The position numbers were made by a program, and so were the translations under genes. From contig CM073330.1 in the NCBI GenBank assembly GCA_037043015.1, positions 15,394,512 through 15,458,511 of the forward strand: a stretch of 64,000 nt of DNA, read 5' to 3'. Each line of letters begins with the position of its first letter. Position 1 is the first letter of the stretch. This stretch comes from Bryum argenteum (Eukaryota > Streptophyta > Bryopsida > Bryales > Bryaceae). A model generated the notes under the pieces. It searched no databases, was not told the origin of the DNA, and was given only the letters and a program-made list of their open reading frames with translations. This document shows, piece after piece, positions 1 to 10,514 of this stretch.

Positions 1-186
1 TCTTTTGTCTAATCACTTATGATTACTTAAGCTAATCTAATCTCAATTAAGGTTTACTTAACACATTAATACTAATCTTTTGCCTTTGTTTTATCCTTAA
101 TAGGGAGTTTGAGTTATTTACAATGACTTTCTTATATAGTTTGATAATTTCTCCCAACTTCTCCTACTTCTGAAGGAGACTTAGGT
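1..186. other. Left flank of copia copy A, unassigned
   Basis: AT-rich sequence without a convincing ORF. From about 165 on it aligns loosely with the start of the copia gag ORF of the neighbouring copies. No LTR or primer-binding site is visible, so the 5' end of copy A is either lost or lies outside the window. Confidence 0.4.
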
Positions 187-3100
187 GCGCATCATCGACA
201 AACCCGTCAAGTTTTCCTAGAGTTTTTCAAAATGGAGATGATTCGACGGAGAAGGACTTGTGGGATGTGGCGGATGGGAGTGAGGAGCCTCCAAGTGCTG
301 ATGCGGATCTCAAGACCAAGAAGGCGTTTGAGAGGCGGGAGAAGAAGGCTTTTGCTCTCATTGTGACCAATCTTGCGGATCAGCAAATTGCACACATCCG
401 CCATTGCAAAACACCAGCGGAACCATGGAGTACGCTTTGCAATATCCATGAGACCAAGAGTCTCTCCAACATCCTATTTCTTCGGCGGCGCTTCTTCACT
501 ACCAAGATGCAAGAGGAGGATGACTTGTTTGATCATGTCAACAAGATCAAGGCATTGGCGCATGAGTTGGCTTGCTTGGAGGCACCCGTCACGGAAGGAG
601 ATGTGGTCATGACATTGTTGGAGAGCTTGCCACCATCCTTTGAGTTCCTCATCACGGCTTTGGAGACAAGGCCAATGAAGGAACTGACCTTGGAGTTTGT
701 TACAGCCCGTTTGATGCACGAGGTCACCAAGCGCAAGGAGAATGAGCCCCAAGGAGAGGGATCAGCCCTTGTCTCAAGATTTGCCAAGGGAGGCAACACA
801 AAGGCTTTTAAGGAGACAAGGAAATGCTTCAAGTGTGGCAAACCAGGCCACATTGCTAAGTATTGTAGGGCCAACCAAGCCCAAGGCAAGGAGAGTGCAC
901 ATCAAGCATCCAAAGTGGAGGATGAGGAGGATTTCGCCTTTGCCGCACATGGAGGAGGAGAGAAGGCCGACATGTTCACTTGGATTGTGGATTCGGGGGC
1001 TACACAACAGATGACCAGCCATTGAGATGCCTTTCATACCTATCATCCGATTTCCGGCAAGAAGATTTACATGGGAGACAATGGCATGGTAGAAGCACTT
1101 GGCATTGGAGAGGTGCATGTGGAGGTGCAAGACAAGGGCCAGCCCAAGAGAATCACCATCCGTGAGGTGCTCCATGTGCCCAAGTTGCATGCCAACTTGC
1201 TTTCGGTAAGCAAATTGGCTATGGGAGGTTTGAAGGTGCAATTCAACAATGTGGGGTGTGTTGTGAGGTCACCAAGTGGTGCTTTGATTGCATCAGCTCC
1301 TCGTGAGGGCAATTTGTATCTACTCAAATTCACCAAGGTGAATGGGAGTTCATTTGCTTGTGTGGCTCATGGATCAGCCCATGAAGAGCTTGTGAATCTT
1401 TGACATAGGAGGCTTGGGCACTTGAATTTGAAGAGCTTGAAGGGCCTCCAACACATTGTGAAGGGGCTGGACCTCTCTTCTTGCAAGCACGATTGGAGTT
1501 CCTTGGCTTGCAAGAGATGATGCATTGAGGGCAAGCAAGCAAGGCAGCCCTTCCCAAGGATGGAGCAACAAGGGCCCCCATGAAGTTGGAGTTGGTGCAT
1601 TCGGACGTGTGCGGGCCAATGAAGACCACTTCCATTGGAGGAGCAAGGTATTTTGTCACCTTTATAGATGATTTCTCACGCAAAATATGGGTGTATATCT
1701 TTGAAGTGCAAGAGTGAGGTGTTTGGGCGTTTTGAGACTTGGAAGGCGCTTGTGGAGGCCCAATCTCGATTGCAAGGTGAAGGTCTTTGCGGTCGGATAA
1801 TGGAGGGGAGTATGTGTCCAAGGCTTTTGCGAACTTCCTCAAAGCCCATGGCATTGAGCACCACACTTCAGCCCCTTACACGCCTCAACAAAATGGTGTT
1901 GCGGAGCGTGCAAACCGCACCATTGTGGAGATGGCAAGGGCCATGATTCATGGCCAAGGGCTGAAGTATGAGCTATGGGGTGAGGCCGTGAGCAATGCGG
2001 TGCACACAAGGAACCGCTGCCCCACTCAAGCATTGGTAAGCAAGACACCTCAAGAGGCTTGGAGTGGAGAGAGGCCGCATGTGTCCCATATGCGTGTTTT
2101 TGGTTGCATTGCGTATGCGTTGGTTCCAAATGCAAAGAGGACCAAGTTGGATGCCAAGGGCATCAAGTGTCTCTTTCTTGGGTATTGTGAGGGAACCAAG
2201 GCCTATAGGCTGATGCGTGTGGACACCAAGGCCATCATCAAGTGTAGAGATGTAACATTCTTGGAAGACGGAGGAGCTGATTTGAACTGCTTGGAAGTGA
2301 GCCCAAGTGGGAGAAGTGGAGGACCAGCCCAAAGTGTGGGCTCAACTCCAAGAGTTGACATTGAAGAAGTGGGAGATGAAGATGAACATGATTTGGAAGA
2401 GCCCAAGGAGGAGGTCGTGTTACCGCAACGCAAGAAGATATCAACTACTTGCCCACCAAAGGAGCAAGAGAAGGACCAGCCCATGGAGGAGCCACGGGAG
2501 CAGCCCTTAGAGGAGCCAAGATACCCCACAAGGACTCGCAAGCCACTTGGAGATTGGTGGATGAACCACATTCTTCCTCCTCCAAATGAAGACCAAGCGA
2601 ATGTGGCATTCATTGGAGACCCATCTACATTTGGAGAGGTGTTGAATTGTGAAGATGCAAGCAAGTGGGAGGTGGCGATGGAAGAAGAGTACAAGGCCCT
2701 CATTCACAAGGGCACTTGGGAGCTCGCACCGCTTCCTCTCAATAGATCAAGTGTCGGCTGTAAGTGGGTTTTCTCCACCAAAAGAGATGCTTTGGGGCAT
2801 GTGGTGAGGTACAAAGCAAGGCTGGTTGCTAGGGGGTTCACCCAAGTGGAGGAGGTGGATTTCAATGAGACATTTGCCCCCGTTGCAAAATTCAACACAA
2901 TTCGGTGTATTGTAAGCATTGGGGCAGCCATGGACCTTGAGATGCACAACATGGATGTCAAGACCGCCTTCCTCAACCCCAAGTTGGAGGAGGTCATCTA
3001 CATGGATCAACCCGAAGGATTTGTGCAACAAGGCAAGGAGCATCTCAAGTGCAAGTTGAAGAAGGCGCTTCCCGGTTTGAAGCAATCCGGGAGGGCATGG

Positions 3101-3891
3101 TATCAAGATATTGATGCCATGTTTGTGAGGAAAGGCTTCCAAAGAGGCCACGCTGATCACTCTTTGTATATCATGCAAAGTAGTGAATTCTTGGTGATTG
3201 TGATTTTGTATGTTGATGACTTGATTATCCTTGCAAGTAGCATGACCAAGATGTTGGAGGTGAAGGCTATGCTGAAGGAGGAGTATGAGATGACGGATTT
3301 GGGAGAGCTAAGCTATTGCCTTGGAGTGGAGTTCAAGAGGAATAGGGCTGCCCGCACCATCACCATGAGCCAGCACAAGTACCTTGAGGAGATTCTCAAG
3401 AGGTTCAAGATGGAGGAATGCAAGGCCATAGGTACACCACTTGACACTCATGTGAAGTTGCCCAAGCTCGCGGAGGCTGATTTTGAAGAGGTGAAGGCTG
3501 AAATGGGAAGTGAGCCATACAAGGCTGCGGTTGGGTGCCTCATGTATGCCATGGTGGCTACAAGGCCCGATTTGGCCTTCCCCGTGAGTGTTGTGAGTCA
3601 ACACATGTCCAAGTATGGCCCAATGCATTGGGCAGCGGTGAAGAGGGTCATGAGGTACCTCCAAGGTACACTTAAGCTAGAGTTGCAACTTGGAGGTGCA
3701 AATTTGTTGCTACGTGGCTATTGTGATGCAGATTGGGCCGGTGATGAAGGAGATAGGAGGCCAACCACCGGATATGTTTTTATGCTTGGAGTGGGTGCCA
3801 TTTCGTGGAACTCTAAGAGGCAACCCACCATAGCACTCTCTACAACGGAGGCTGAATACATGGCCATGAGCCAATGTACCAAGGAAGCCAT
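187..3891 (+). pseudogene. Ty1/copia polyprotein, copy A (gag-PR-IN-RT-RNaseH), defective
   Basis: This is a degenerate copia polyprotein on the plus strand. In order it shows gag, a CCHC knuckle (CFKCGKPGHIAKYC, near 826-867), an aspartic protease site (VDSGAT, near 990), the GAG-pre-integrase motif HRRLGHLNLKS, integrase (HSDVCGP, then SDNGGEY and TPQQNGVAERANR), reverse transcriptase with YVDD (near 3210) and RNase H (YCDADWAGD, ALSTTEAEYMA). The RT-RNase H part is one open frame from 1787 to 3895. The upstream part is broken by TGA stops at 1023-1025, 1401-1403 and 1518-1520 and by small indels in integrase, several of them next to short homopolymers. The gag start is scrambled. The coding sequence stops after TKEAI and joins family-1 LTR sequence directly, so the RNase H tail and polypurine tract are missing. 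It is the only copia copy here that keeps RT. Confidence 0.92.
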
Positions 3892-4123
3892 TTGAAGGGA
3901 AAGACTTTACTTAGATGGTATTGGATAACTTCAGCCATGCAAGGGCTGAATACAAGTAGGAGGAAGCCTCCTCTACCTATCTCCTAACCATGTGGGATAA
4001 CTCACCACTATGGGCTGCCTTTTACCACAAGAACACCTAATGGAGTCTATGAACTTATTGCATAGTTCTACTCTTATGCCTCCATGTACACTATCTACTC
4101 TAATAGGTACATGTTTCTCAACA
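3892..4123 (-). repeat. Copia family-1 LTR (3' LTR of copy B; joined to the end of copy A)
   Basis: This is one of several copies of the family-1 LTR. Read on the minus strand it starts TGTTGAGAAACATGTACC at 4123 and runs toward CTTTCCCTTCAA near 3892. The outer 10-15 bases are replaced by the truncated end of copy A coding sequence. The other copies are at 7797-7874 plus 12344-12510, at 16197-16440 and at 22489-22727. The terminal TG and inverted ends (TGTTGAGA / TCTCAATA) are typical of copia LTRs. Confidence 0.8.
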
Positions 4124-4175
4124 CTCCCACTTTGCTAGTGGGCAAAGGCAACAAGGCTCATCTTCTCAATCAAGT

Positions 4176-6726
4176 TCAAGACTTTCCAAGGGCCTTGGTT
4201 AGCACATCAGCAATCATAGCTACCTCCCACTTGCTTGCATCTCTACAATTCAACACCTCTCTAATTATCGATGGGTCTCCAAGAAATGCCACATTTGCTT
4301 GATCTTCATGTGGTGGAGGAAGAATATGATTCATCCACCAATCCCCAAGTGGCTTGCGAGTCCTTGTGGGATATCTTGGCTCCTCTAAGGGATGATCCCG
4401 TGGCTCCTCCATGGGCTGGTCCTTTGGTGAGCAAGTAGTTGATATCTCCTTCTGCTGCGGTAACACCACCTCCTCCTTGGGCTCCTCCAAATCTTCTTCA
4501 TCTTCATCTCCCACTTCTTCAATGTCAACTCTTGGAGTTGAGCCCACACTTTGGGCTGGTCCTCCACTTCTCCCACTTGGGCTCACCTCCAAGCAGTTCA
4601 AATCAGCTCCTCCGTCTTCCAAGAATGTTACATCTCTACACTTGATGATGGCCTTGGTGTCCACACGCATCAGCCTATAGGCCTTGGTTCCCTCACAATA
4701 CCCAAGAAAGAGACACTTGATGCCCTTGGCATCCAACTTGGTCCTCTTTGCATTTGGAACCATCGCATACGCAATGCAACCAAAAACATGCATATGGGAC
4801 ACATGGGGCCTCACTCCACTCCAAGCCTCTTGAGGTGTCTTGCTTACCAATGCTTGAGTGGGGCAGCGGTTCCTTGTGTGCACCGCATTGCTCACAGCCT
4901 CTCCCCAAAGCTCATACTTCAGCCCTTGGCCATGAATCATGGCCCTTGCCATCTCCACAATGGTGCGGTTTGCACGCTCCGCAACACCATTTTGTTGAGG
5001 CGTGTAAGGGGGTGAGGTGTGGTGCTCAATGCCATTGGCTTTGAGGAAGTTCTCAAATGCCTTGGACACATACTCCCCTCCATTATCCGACCGCAGCACC
5101 TTCACCTTGCAATCAGATTGCGCCTCCACAAGCGCCTTCCAAGTCTCAAAATGCCCAAACACCTCACTCTTGCACTTCAGCATATACACCCATATTTTGC
5201 GTGAGAAATCATCTATAAAGGTGACAAAATACCTTGCTCCTCCAATGGAAGTGGTCTTCATTGGCCCGCACACGTCCGAATGCACCAACTCCAACTTCAT
5301 GGGGGCCCTTGTTGCTCCATCCTTGGGGAAGTGCTGCCTTGCTAGCTTGCCCTCAATGCACCCCTTGCAAGCCAAGGAACTCCAATCATGCTTGCAAGAA
5401 GAGAGGTCCAGCCCCTTCACAATGTGTTGGAGGTCCTTCAAGCTCTTCAAATTCAAGTGCCCAAGCCTCCTATGCCACAGCTCCACAAGCTCCTCATGAG
5501 CTGATCCTTGAGCCACACAAGCAAATGAACTCCCATTCACCTTGGTGAATTTGAGTAGATACAATTTGCCTTCACGAGGGGCTAATGCAATCAAAGCACC
5601 ACTTGGTGACCTCACAACACACCCCACATTGTTGAATTGCACCTTCAAACCTCCCAAAGCCAATTTGCTTACCGAAAGCAAGTTGGCATGCAACTTGGGC
5701 ACATGGAGCACCTCACAGATGGTGATCCTCTTGGGCTGGCCCTTGTCTTGCACCTTCACATTCACCTCCCCTATGCCAAGTGCCTCCACCATGGCATTGT
5801 CTCCCATGTAAATCTTTTTCCCCACAACGGGTTGATAGGTGTGGAAGGCATCTCGATGGCTGGTCATGTGTTGTGTGGCGACGGAATCCACAATCAAAGT
5901 AAACATGTCGGCCTTCTCTCGTCCTCCATGTGTAGAAAAGGCGAAATCATCTTCATCCTCCACTTTGGATGCTTGATGTGCACTCTCCTTACCTTGGGCT
6001 TCGCTGGCCCTACAAAACCGAGCAATGTGGCCTAGTTTGCCACACTTGAAGCATGTTCTTGTCTCCTTCCAATCCTTGATGTTGCCTCCATTGGCAAATT
6101 TTGATACAAGCGCTGATCCATCTCCTTGGGGCTCATTCTCCTTGCGCTTGGTGACCTCATGCATCAAACGGGCTGTAACAAACTCCAAGGTCAGCTACTT
6201 CGTTGGCCTTGTCTCCAAAGCGGTGATGAGGAACTCAAATGATGGTGGCAAGCTCTCCAACAATGTCATGATCACATCCCCTTCCGTGACGGGTGCCTCC
6301 AAGCAAGCTAATTCAGATGCCAATGCCTTAATCTTGTTCACATGATCTAACAAGTCATCCTCCTCTTGCAGGTTTGGTAGTGAAGAAGCGCCGCCGAAGA
6401 AATAGGATGTTGGAGAGACTCTTGGTCTCATGGATGTTGCAAAGGGTTGTCCACGCTTCCGCTGGTGTTTTGCAATGGCGGATGTGTGCAATTTGCTGAT
6501 CCGCAAGATTGGTCACAATGAGAGCAAAAGCCTTCTTCTCCCGCCTCTCAAACGCCTTCTTGGTCTTGAGATCCGCATCAGCACTTGGAGGCTCCTCACC
6601 CCCATCAGCCACATCCCACAAGTCCTTCTCCGCAAGAATCATCTCCATCTTGAACTTCCACATGCCAAAGTTGACACCATTGAACTTGTCGATGATGCGC
6701 ACGCCATCTCCTTCACTCGCAGCCAT
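4176..6726 (-). pseudogene. Ty1/copia polyprotein, copy B, lacking RT and RNase H
   Basis: This minus-strand family-1 element starts with ATG at 6726 (MAASEGDGVRIIDKFNG). Gag is broken by a 1-nt insertion near 6370 and a TAG near 6195. From 6188 to 4176 a 670-codon frame is open: the CCHC knuckle CFKCGKLGHIARFC, a protease site reading VDSVAT instead of DSGAT (so probably inactive), GAG-pre-integrase ELWHRRLGHLNLKS, and a full integrase core (HSDVCGP, SDNGGEY, TPQQNGVAERANR). Just after the pre-RT motif DASKWEVAM the sequence jumps in frame to IADVLTKALGKS, which in copia elements is the extreme C-terminus after RNase H. All of RT and RNase H is therefore deleted. The copy is bounded by family-1 LTRs on both sides and could only move in trans. 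Confidence 0.9.
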
Positions 6727-7782
6727 GTTGAAGTAGCTCCCACTTGAGGGCAGCACCTAAAGAAGCTAGGGGAGTTGACAAACTCAATTCAACCTCCCTA
6801 CACTCCCTAAAACAAAGGCAATGGGAGGGCAAGGCTGAAATTGCACCAACCAGTCCTTGCAAGGTCCTCACGAAGAGATCTCAACCAACAAAAGGACCTC
6901 CCTCAAGTAGATCAGCTCTCTAACCACCAAATCAGACCCTTATGTGGCTCACAACACCCACATGAGCTTCCTAAACAAGAACTTCTTGAATTCAGCCACT
7001 AACTCACAATGTAGTGCAATCCACACCTCAAGGAGCTAAGAGACTCCCAATCAGCCCTTACAAGGGATCCAAATGAGCGAGTGACTCAAAATGGCTCACA
7101 ATCACTCCACCAACCTCACAAGGGCTGAAATCAGCCCTAATGGACACTCAAACTTGCCCTAATCACTCAAAGAAGTGCAAACAGCCCTCTTGCAATCACA
7201 AATGCAAGAAATTAGCTCCAATCACTCACAAGTGCTCAAATCAGCCCTTCTTCAACTCACCAATGCACTCACTTCACGAAATCAGATCTAGATCTAGATC
7301 TACATCTCTTTCAAACTCACTAATGCACAAATGTGCCACATTCACTCACAAGAGCTCTAATCAGCCCTCTAATGAATGGCAAACTCCTCAATCAACTCAA
7401 AGATGCTTCAAAAACACTCAAAACACTCTCACAAGATTGCAATTGCCTCAATTGCAACCCACAATGCACCCAAGTGCACAATCAGCCCTAATTGGCTCCC
7501 AATGTGCAAATCTAAGCACAAACTCAATGAAAGAGCATGCAACCAGCCCTACCAAGGTGTGATCTCTCTCAAAACACAACCTCACACTCAAATGCACTCA
7601 ACAACTCCAACTTCAGCCAACAAACTCCAAAGAAAATGCACTTCAAGACTTCTCCTTTGGGAATGGACTTACACCAATTGGATTGAAGGTGCACACATGT
7701 AAACAAGGCTGGTTTTGTCCCACAAGCTCCACGATCCTCTCCAAATGATGTGAATTTCTTCTTCAAGCGCACCACCATGTGC
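6727..7782 (-). other. Untranslated leader of copia copy B
   Basis: About 1 kb lies between the primer-binding site and gag, with no coding signal. It is similar along its length to the leader of copy C (15056-16182). It carries many short copies of a motif that reads AATCAGCCCT on the plus strand, and a short GATCTA run near 7285-7303. A role in packaging is possible but is pure inference. Confidence 0.6.
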
Positions 7783-7796
7783 GTGGGCCCATAACC
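7783..7796 (-). other. Primer-binding site, complementary to the initiator tRNA-Met anticodon arm
   Basis: On the minus strand the LTR end TCTCAATA is followed directly by GGTTATGGGCCCAC. This is the exact complement of the anticodon stem-loop of plant initiator tRNA-Met (GTGGGCCCATAACC), not of the tRNA 3' end. Drosophila copia uses the same kind of site, primed by a 5' tRNA half. The identical 14-mer recurs at 21124-21137 and a near copy at 16183-16196. Confidence 0.75.
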
Positions 7797-8855
7797 TATT
7801 GAGATTGAAGGGAAAGACTTTACTAAGATGGTATTGGATAACTTCAGCCATGCAAGGGCTGAATACAAGGAGGATGTCGAACCCTGTTCTCCAATATTTT
7901 TGTTTTTATCAATTAATTAGGAGTAAAATAGCTGATTTAGCAAATAGGAATAAAAACCGGCCTGTTTAAACCGGTTCGTAGGTAGTAATTTTGTGTTAAG
8001 ATTCTTCCGGCTAACCTTATGGGATTTTAGAGCTTACTGGATAGCCGGGTTGATACCCGGCTGATACCCTGAGATGCCCGGATGGCCCGGTTCTCCTACC
8101 AGGTTGATGACCGGAGCCGCCGGTCGACCCGGAGAAAGGGCCGGAAAACTCGCGGGCGCCGACATAATCACCGGCGGCTCAATGATGACCGGGTACTTCC
8201 GTGTATGCGTCTCGAGGGTGGTGATGATGTCTCGGAAGGAGAGTTCCGGTTTGTTGTTATTAGGAGCCGCCGCCTCCATTCTCGGCCATTCCATCCCGCA
8301 GCGTTTTGAGAGATAGAGCAATTTTGAGAGCTCGGCGATCCGAGAGTGTTGGAAGCGAGTTTGGAGAGATTAGGGTTTCGGGAAGTAGGGTTTCTACCGG
8401 AATCGGTCGGGAAAGCAGGGGAGAGAAGAGTTCCGTGCGGCTACGAGGATACCGGAGCGATGCCGAAGAGGAGGAGGTGGTCCCGTGGCGACCGGGGATG
8501 CCGATCCCCTCAAGTCGGTGAAGCCGCAGTACCCGAGCTTCCACTGCACCAAGCGGAGGCGAGGATGACCTCCTCCCGGATGGGGTGCGCCGGTCAGCAC
8601 GATGCCCGTGGGACTTGGCGGACAGACCATCATCGAGAAACTTGATCACCCACCGCTTCCCCGAGATGTACGCGACGCACACCCCGAGAGGGAAGACGGA
8701 CAATCGGGACCCCGCCATTGGAGGGCGACTTACAAATTTCCGGACTCCCCAATCGGCTACATCAAGAAGAGGCGGCGACGACGGATTGAGAATCGGTTTC
8801 GCAGGGGGCCCACGGAGAAGGACGGATTCAAACCGGAGGAGGCTGAGGACCCCGG

Positions 8856-10514
8856 GTGACGCGCCTCCTCGGTTTCTTCTCCCCATACTCGGCCGGACAA
8901 GCCGACCACCCGCACCGTGAAGGCGATGAAGGCTATCTTGGGAAATTACGATGGGCGGATGCGGTCGGGTGGCACCACATCATCGAGGTGGTGTGGTGCG
9001 GAGAGGTGATGAAGATCGGGAATCAGAAGGGGTGCCCACTGGCCCCCTACATCTTCCATCTCTACCAACGGCACGGCATCCTCACCGACCGGGAGATATT
9101 TTATTGGCACGAGAAACACGACCTCCCATCCGGAGATCCGCAGGGGCCAACCTCTTCCGAGTCCGGGGAGGAGATGGAGCAAGTCCAGGCTACCGACCTG
9201 GAGGGGTCACCGGAACCAGCCACTCGACAGGCCCGAGCGGTGGGACCCAGCCAAGCCGGACCCAGCACAGCACCCCGGGTGGCCACCCAGGAAGGAGGAA
9301 GTAACCGGGTGAATCCTACCCGGACTTCTCAAACCATGCCCTCCCTGTTCATGCCAAATGCAGAGGAGGAAGAGGAAGAGGAAGAAGAGGAAGCCCCACC
9401 TCGACAGGCAAGACCATCCCGAGGGGTGAGGAGGAAGGATACGACCGGCTTTGGGAGAAGACGTTCTCCCGTCCGGATCCCGCCCCCGGTGGTACAGGAG
9501 GTCCCGAACGAGGAGGTGGCTGCGGCAGAGGCTATTGCAGAGGTGCCTCCACCCGGACAGAGACCCCCAGGAGGGAGAGTGCCCAACCTGAAGCGCAAGG
9601 CCAAGAAGAGGAAGAGGTCAGCGAGTCCGGTGGCACAGCCGAGGGCCGTCGAGGAGGAGCGTGCCCCAAGTCCGGATCCTGCGCCAATGCAAGATCCGAC
9701 TCCTGCCCCGATAGCCGAGCCGATCCCGGAGAGCCAGCCCAAGACGAAGAGGAGGCTGCTCCTTGCGGAGGAGGAGGACACCCCGGAGAAGGCCACACCT
9801 CCCCGACTAGAGTTACCGGAGCAGAGGATTGACCCCGCCCCGGCCACTCCAGCATCAGTGGCAGCTCCGGAGTCGTCCCACAGAGGACATGTGACCCCCG
9901 GGACGGGCAACACCACCCCGGTGCTCCCCCGCCCCTACTACCGGATACCCAGCGAGGGTATCCTCCACCCCATCCGGCTGGCCATGGAAGAGGTAGATCG
10001 GGAGAATGAACAATTGTTCACCTCCCTGGCGCGACTCGAGCGGGTTTTCCAGACCCCCAACGTGGAACGGTACCCGGAGTTGGCCGAGGAGATGCAGGGA
10101 AACGCCAAGGCGAGAAGAGAGAAGGTGGAGTGCGCCAAGGCCCGGCCAAAGGAGAAGGCATCCGTGGGAGTCCAGTGTGGACCGGACCCCTCGGACACGG
10201 AGGCACATCCGGAGGTGGAAGCCCTCAGGAGGATTGTGGAGGAGCAGGAGGCTGCACTCCGGAGGTTGCAGAACATTGATCGGACGGTGCTGCACTCCAT
10301 CTTGAAGGTACTGCAACCGGATGCAGAGGCCCAAACGAAGGCGGCCTTCTATGATGCTCGGATTGGGATCGGTGAATCACCCCAATCCGGAGAGCGCTCA
10401 GAGGCACGCCACCGGCATCAACCGATGTCTCAAGGAGTTCCGCACCTCACTGGAAGGTCATGGGGGCCCTCCCCCACGTGGAGATTCAGGAAGCCCCTCC
10501 GGAAGAGGAGGTAA
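8856..10514 (+). CDS. Gag-like ORF inside the GC-rich insertion
   Basis: The frame is open for 552 codons but begins at a non-ATG codon, so the true start is uncertain and may lie after a frameshift near 8950. I do not recognise a named domain. The N-terminal roughly 90 residues are globular (WHHIIEVVWCGEVMKIG, then CPLAPYIFHLYQRHGIL). Next comes a long, disordered, proline- and glutamate-rich region with an acidic run (near residues 169-180) and basic patches (KRKAKKRKR). Near the C-terminus there are heptad-like segments (MEEVDRENEQLFTSLARLERVF and EALRRIVEEQEAALRRLQ) that look like coiled coil. This order resembles plant retroelement gag proteins, but that is inference. The frame on the opposite strand over 9329-9916 is a GC-bias shadow. 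Confidence 0.45.
   Translation: MTRLLGFFSPYSAGQADHPHREGDEGYLGKLRWADAVGWHHIIEVVWCGEVMKIGNQKGCPLAPYIFHLYQRHGILTDREIFYWHEKHDLPSGDPQGPTSSESGEEMEQVQATDLEGSPEPATRQARAVGPSQAGPSTAPRVATQEGGSNRVNPTRTSQTMPSLFMPNAEEEEEEEEEEAPPRQARPSRGVRRKDTTGFGRRRSPVRIPPPVVQEVPNEEVAAAEAIAEVPPPGQRPPGGRVPNLKRKAKKRKRSASPVAQPRAVEEERAPSPDPAPMQDPTPAPIAEPIPESQPKTKRRLLLAEEEDTPEKATPPRLELPEQRIDPAPATPASVAAPESSHRGHVTPGTGNTTPVLPRPYYRIPSEGILHPIRLAMEEVDRENEQLFTSLARLERVFQTPNVERYPELAEEMQGNAKARREKVECAKARPKEKASVGVQCGPDPSDTEAHPEVEALRRIVEEQEAALRRLQNIDRTVLHSILKVLQPDAEAQTKAAFYDARIGIGESPQSGERSEARHRHQPMSQGVPHLTGRSWGPSPTWRFRKPLRKRR

Noticed and set aside
4385..6345. Plus-strand frames across copy B (and similar minus-strand frames across copy A)
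   Set aside because: Antisense shadows of the copia polyprotein; the same shadows recur in each copy.
7281..7303. Short GATCTA run considered as a CRISPR-like or regulatory array
   Set aside because: A simple hexanucleotide microsatellite of variable length between copia copies; no spacers.
7783..7796. A real initiator tRNA-Met gene
   Set aside because: Only the anticodon-arm complement is present, always abutting an LTR; acceptor, D and T arms are missing. It is a primer-binding site.
9329..9916. Long minus-strand serine/glycine-rich frame opposite the gag-like ORF
   Set aside because: It mirrors the codon-biased acidic and proline-rich plus-strand ORF; no domain and no start context. It is a GC-bias shadow.
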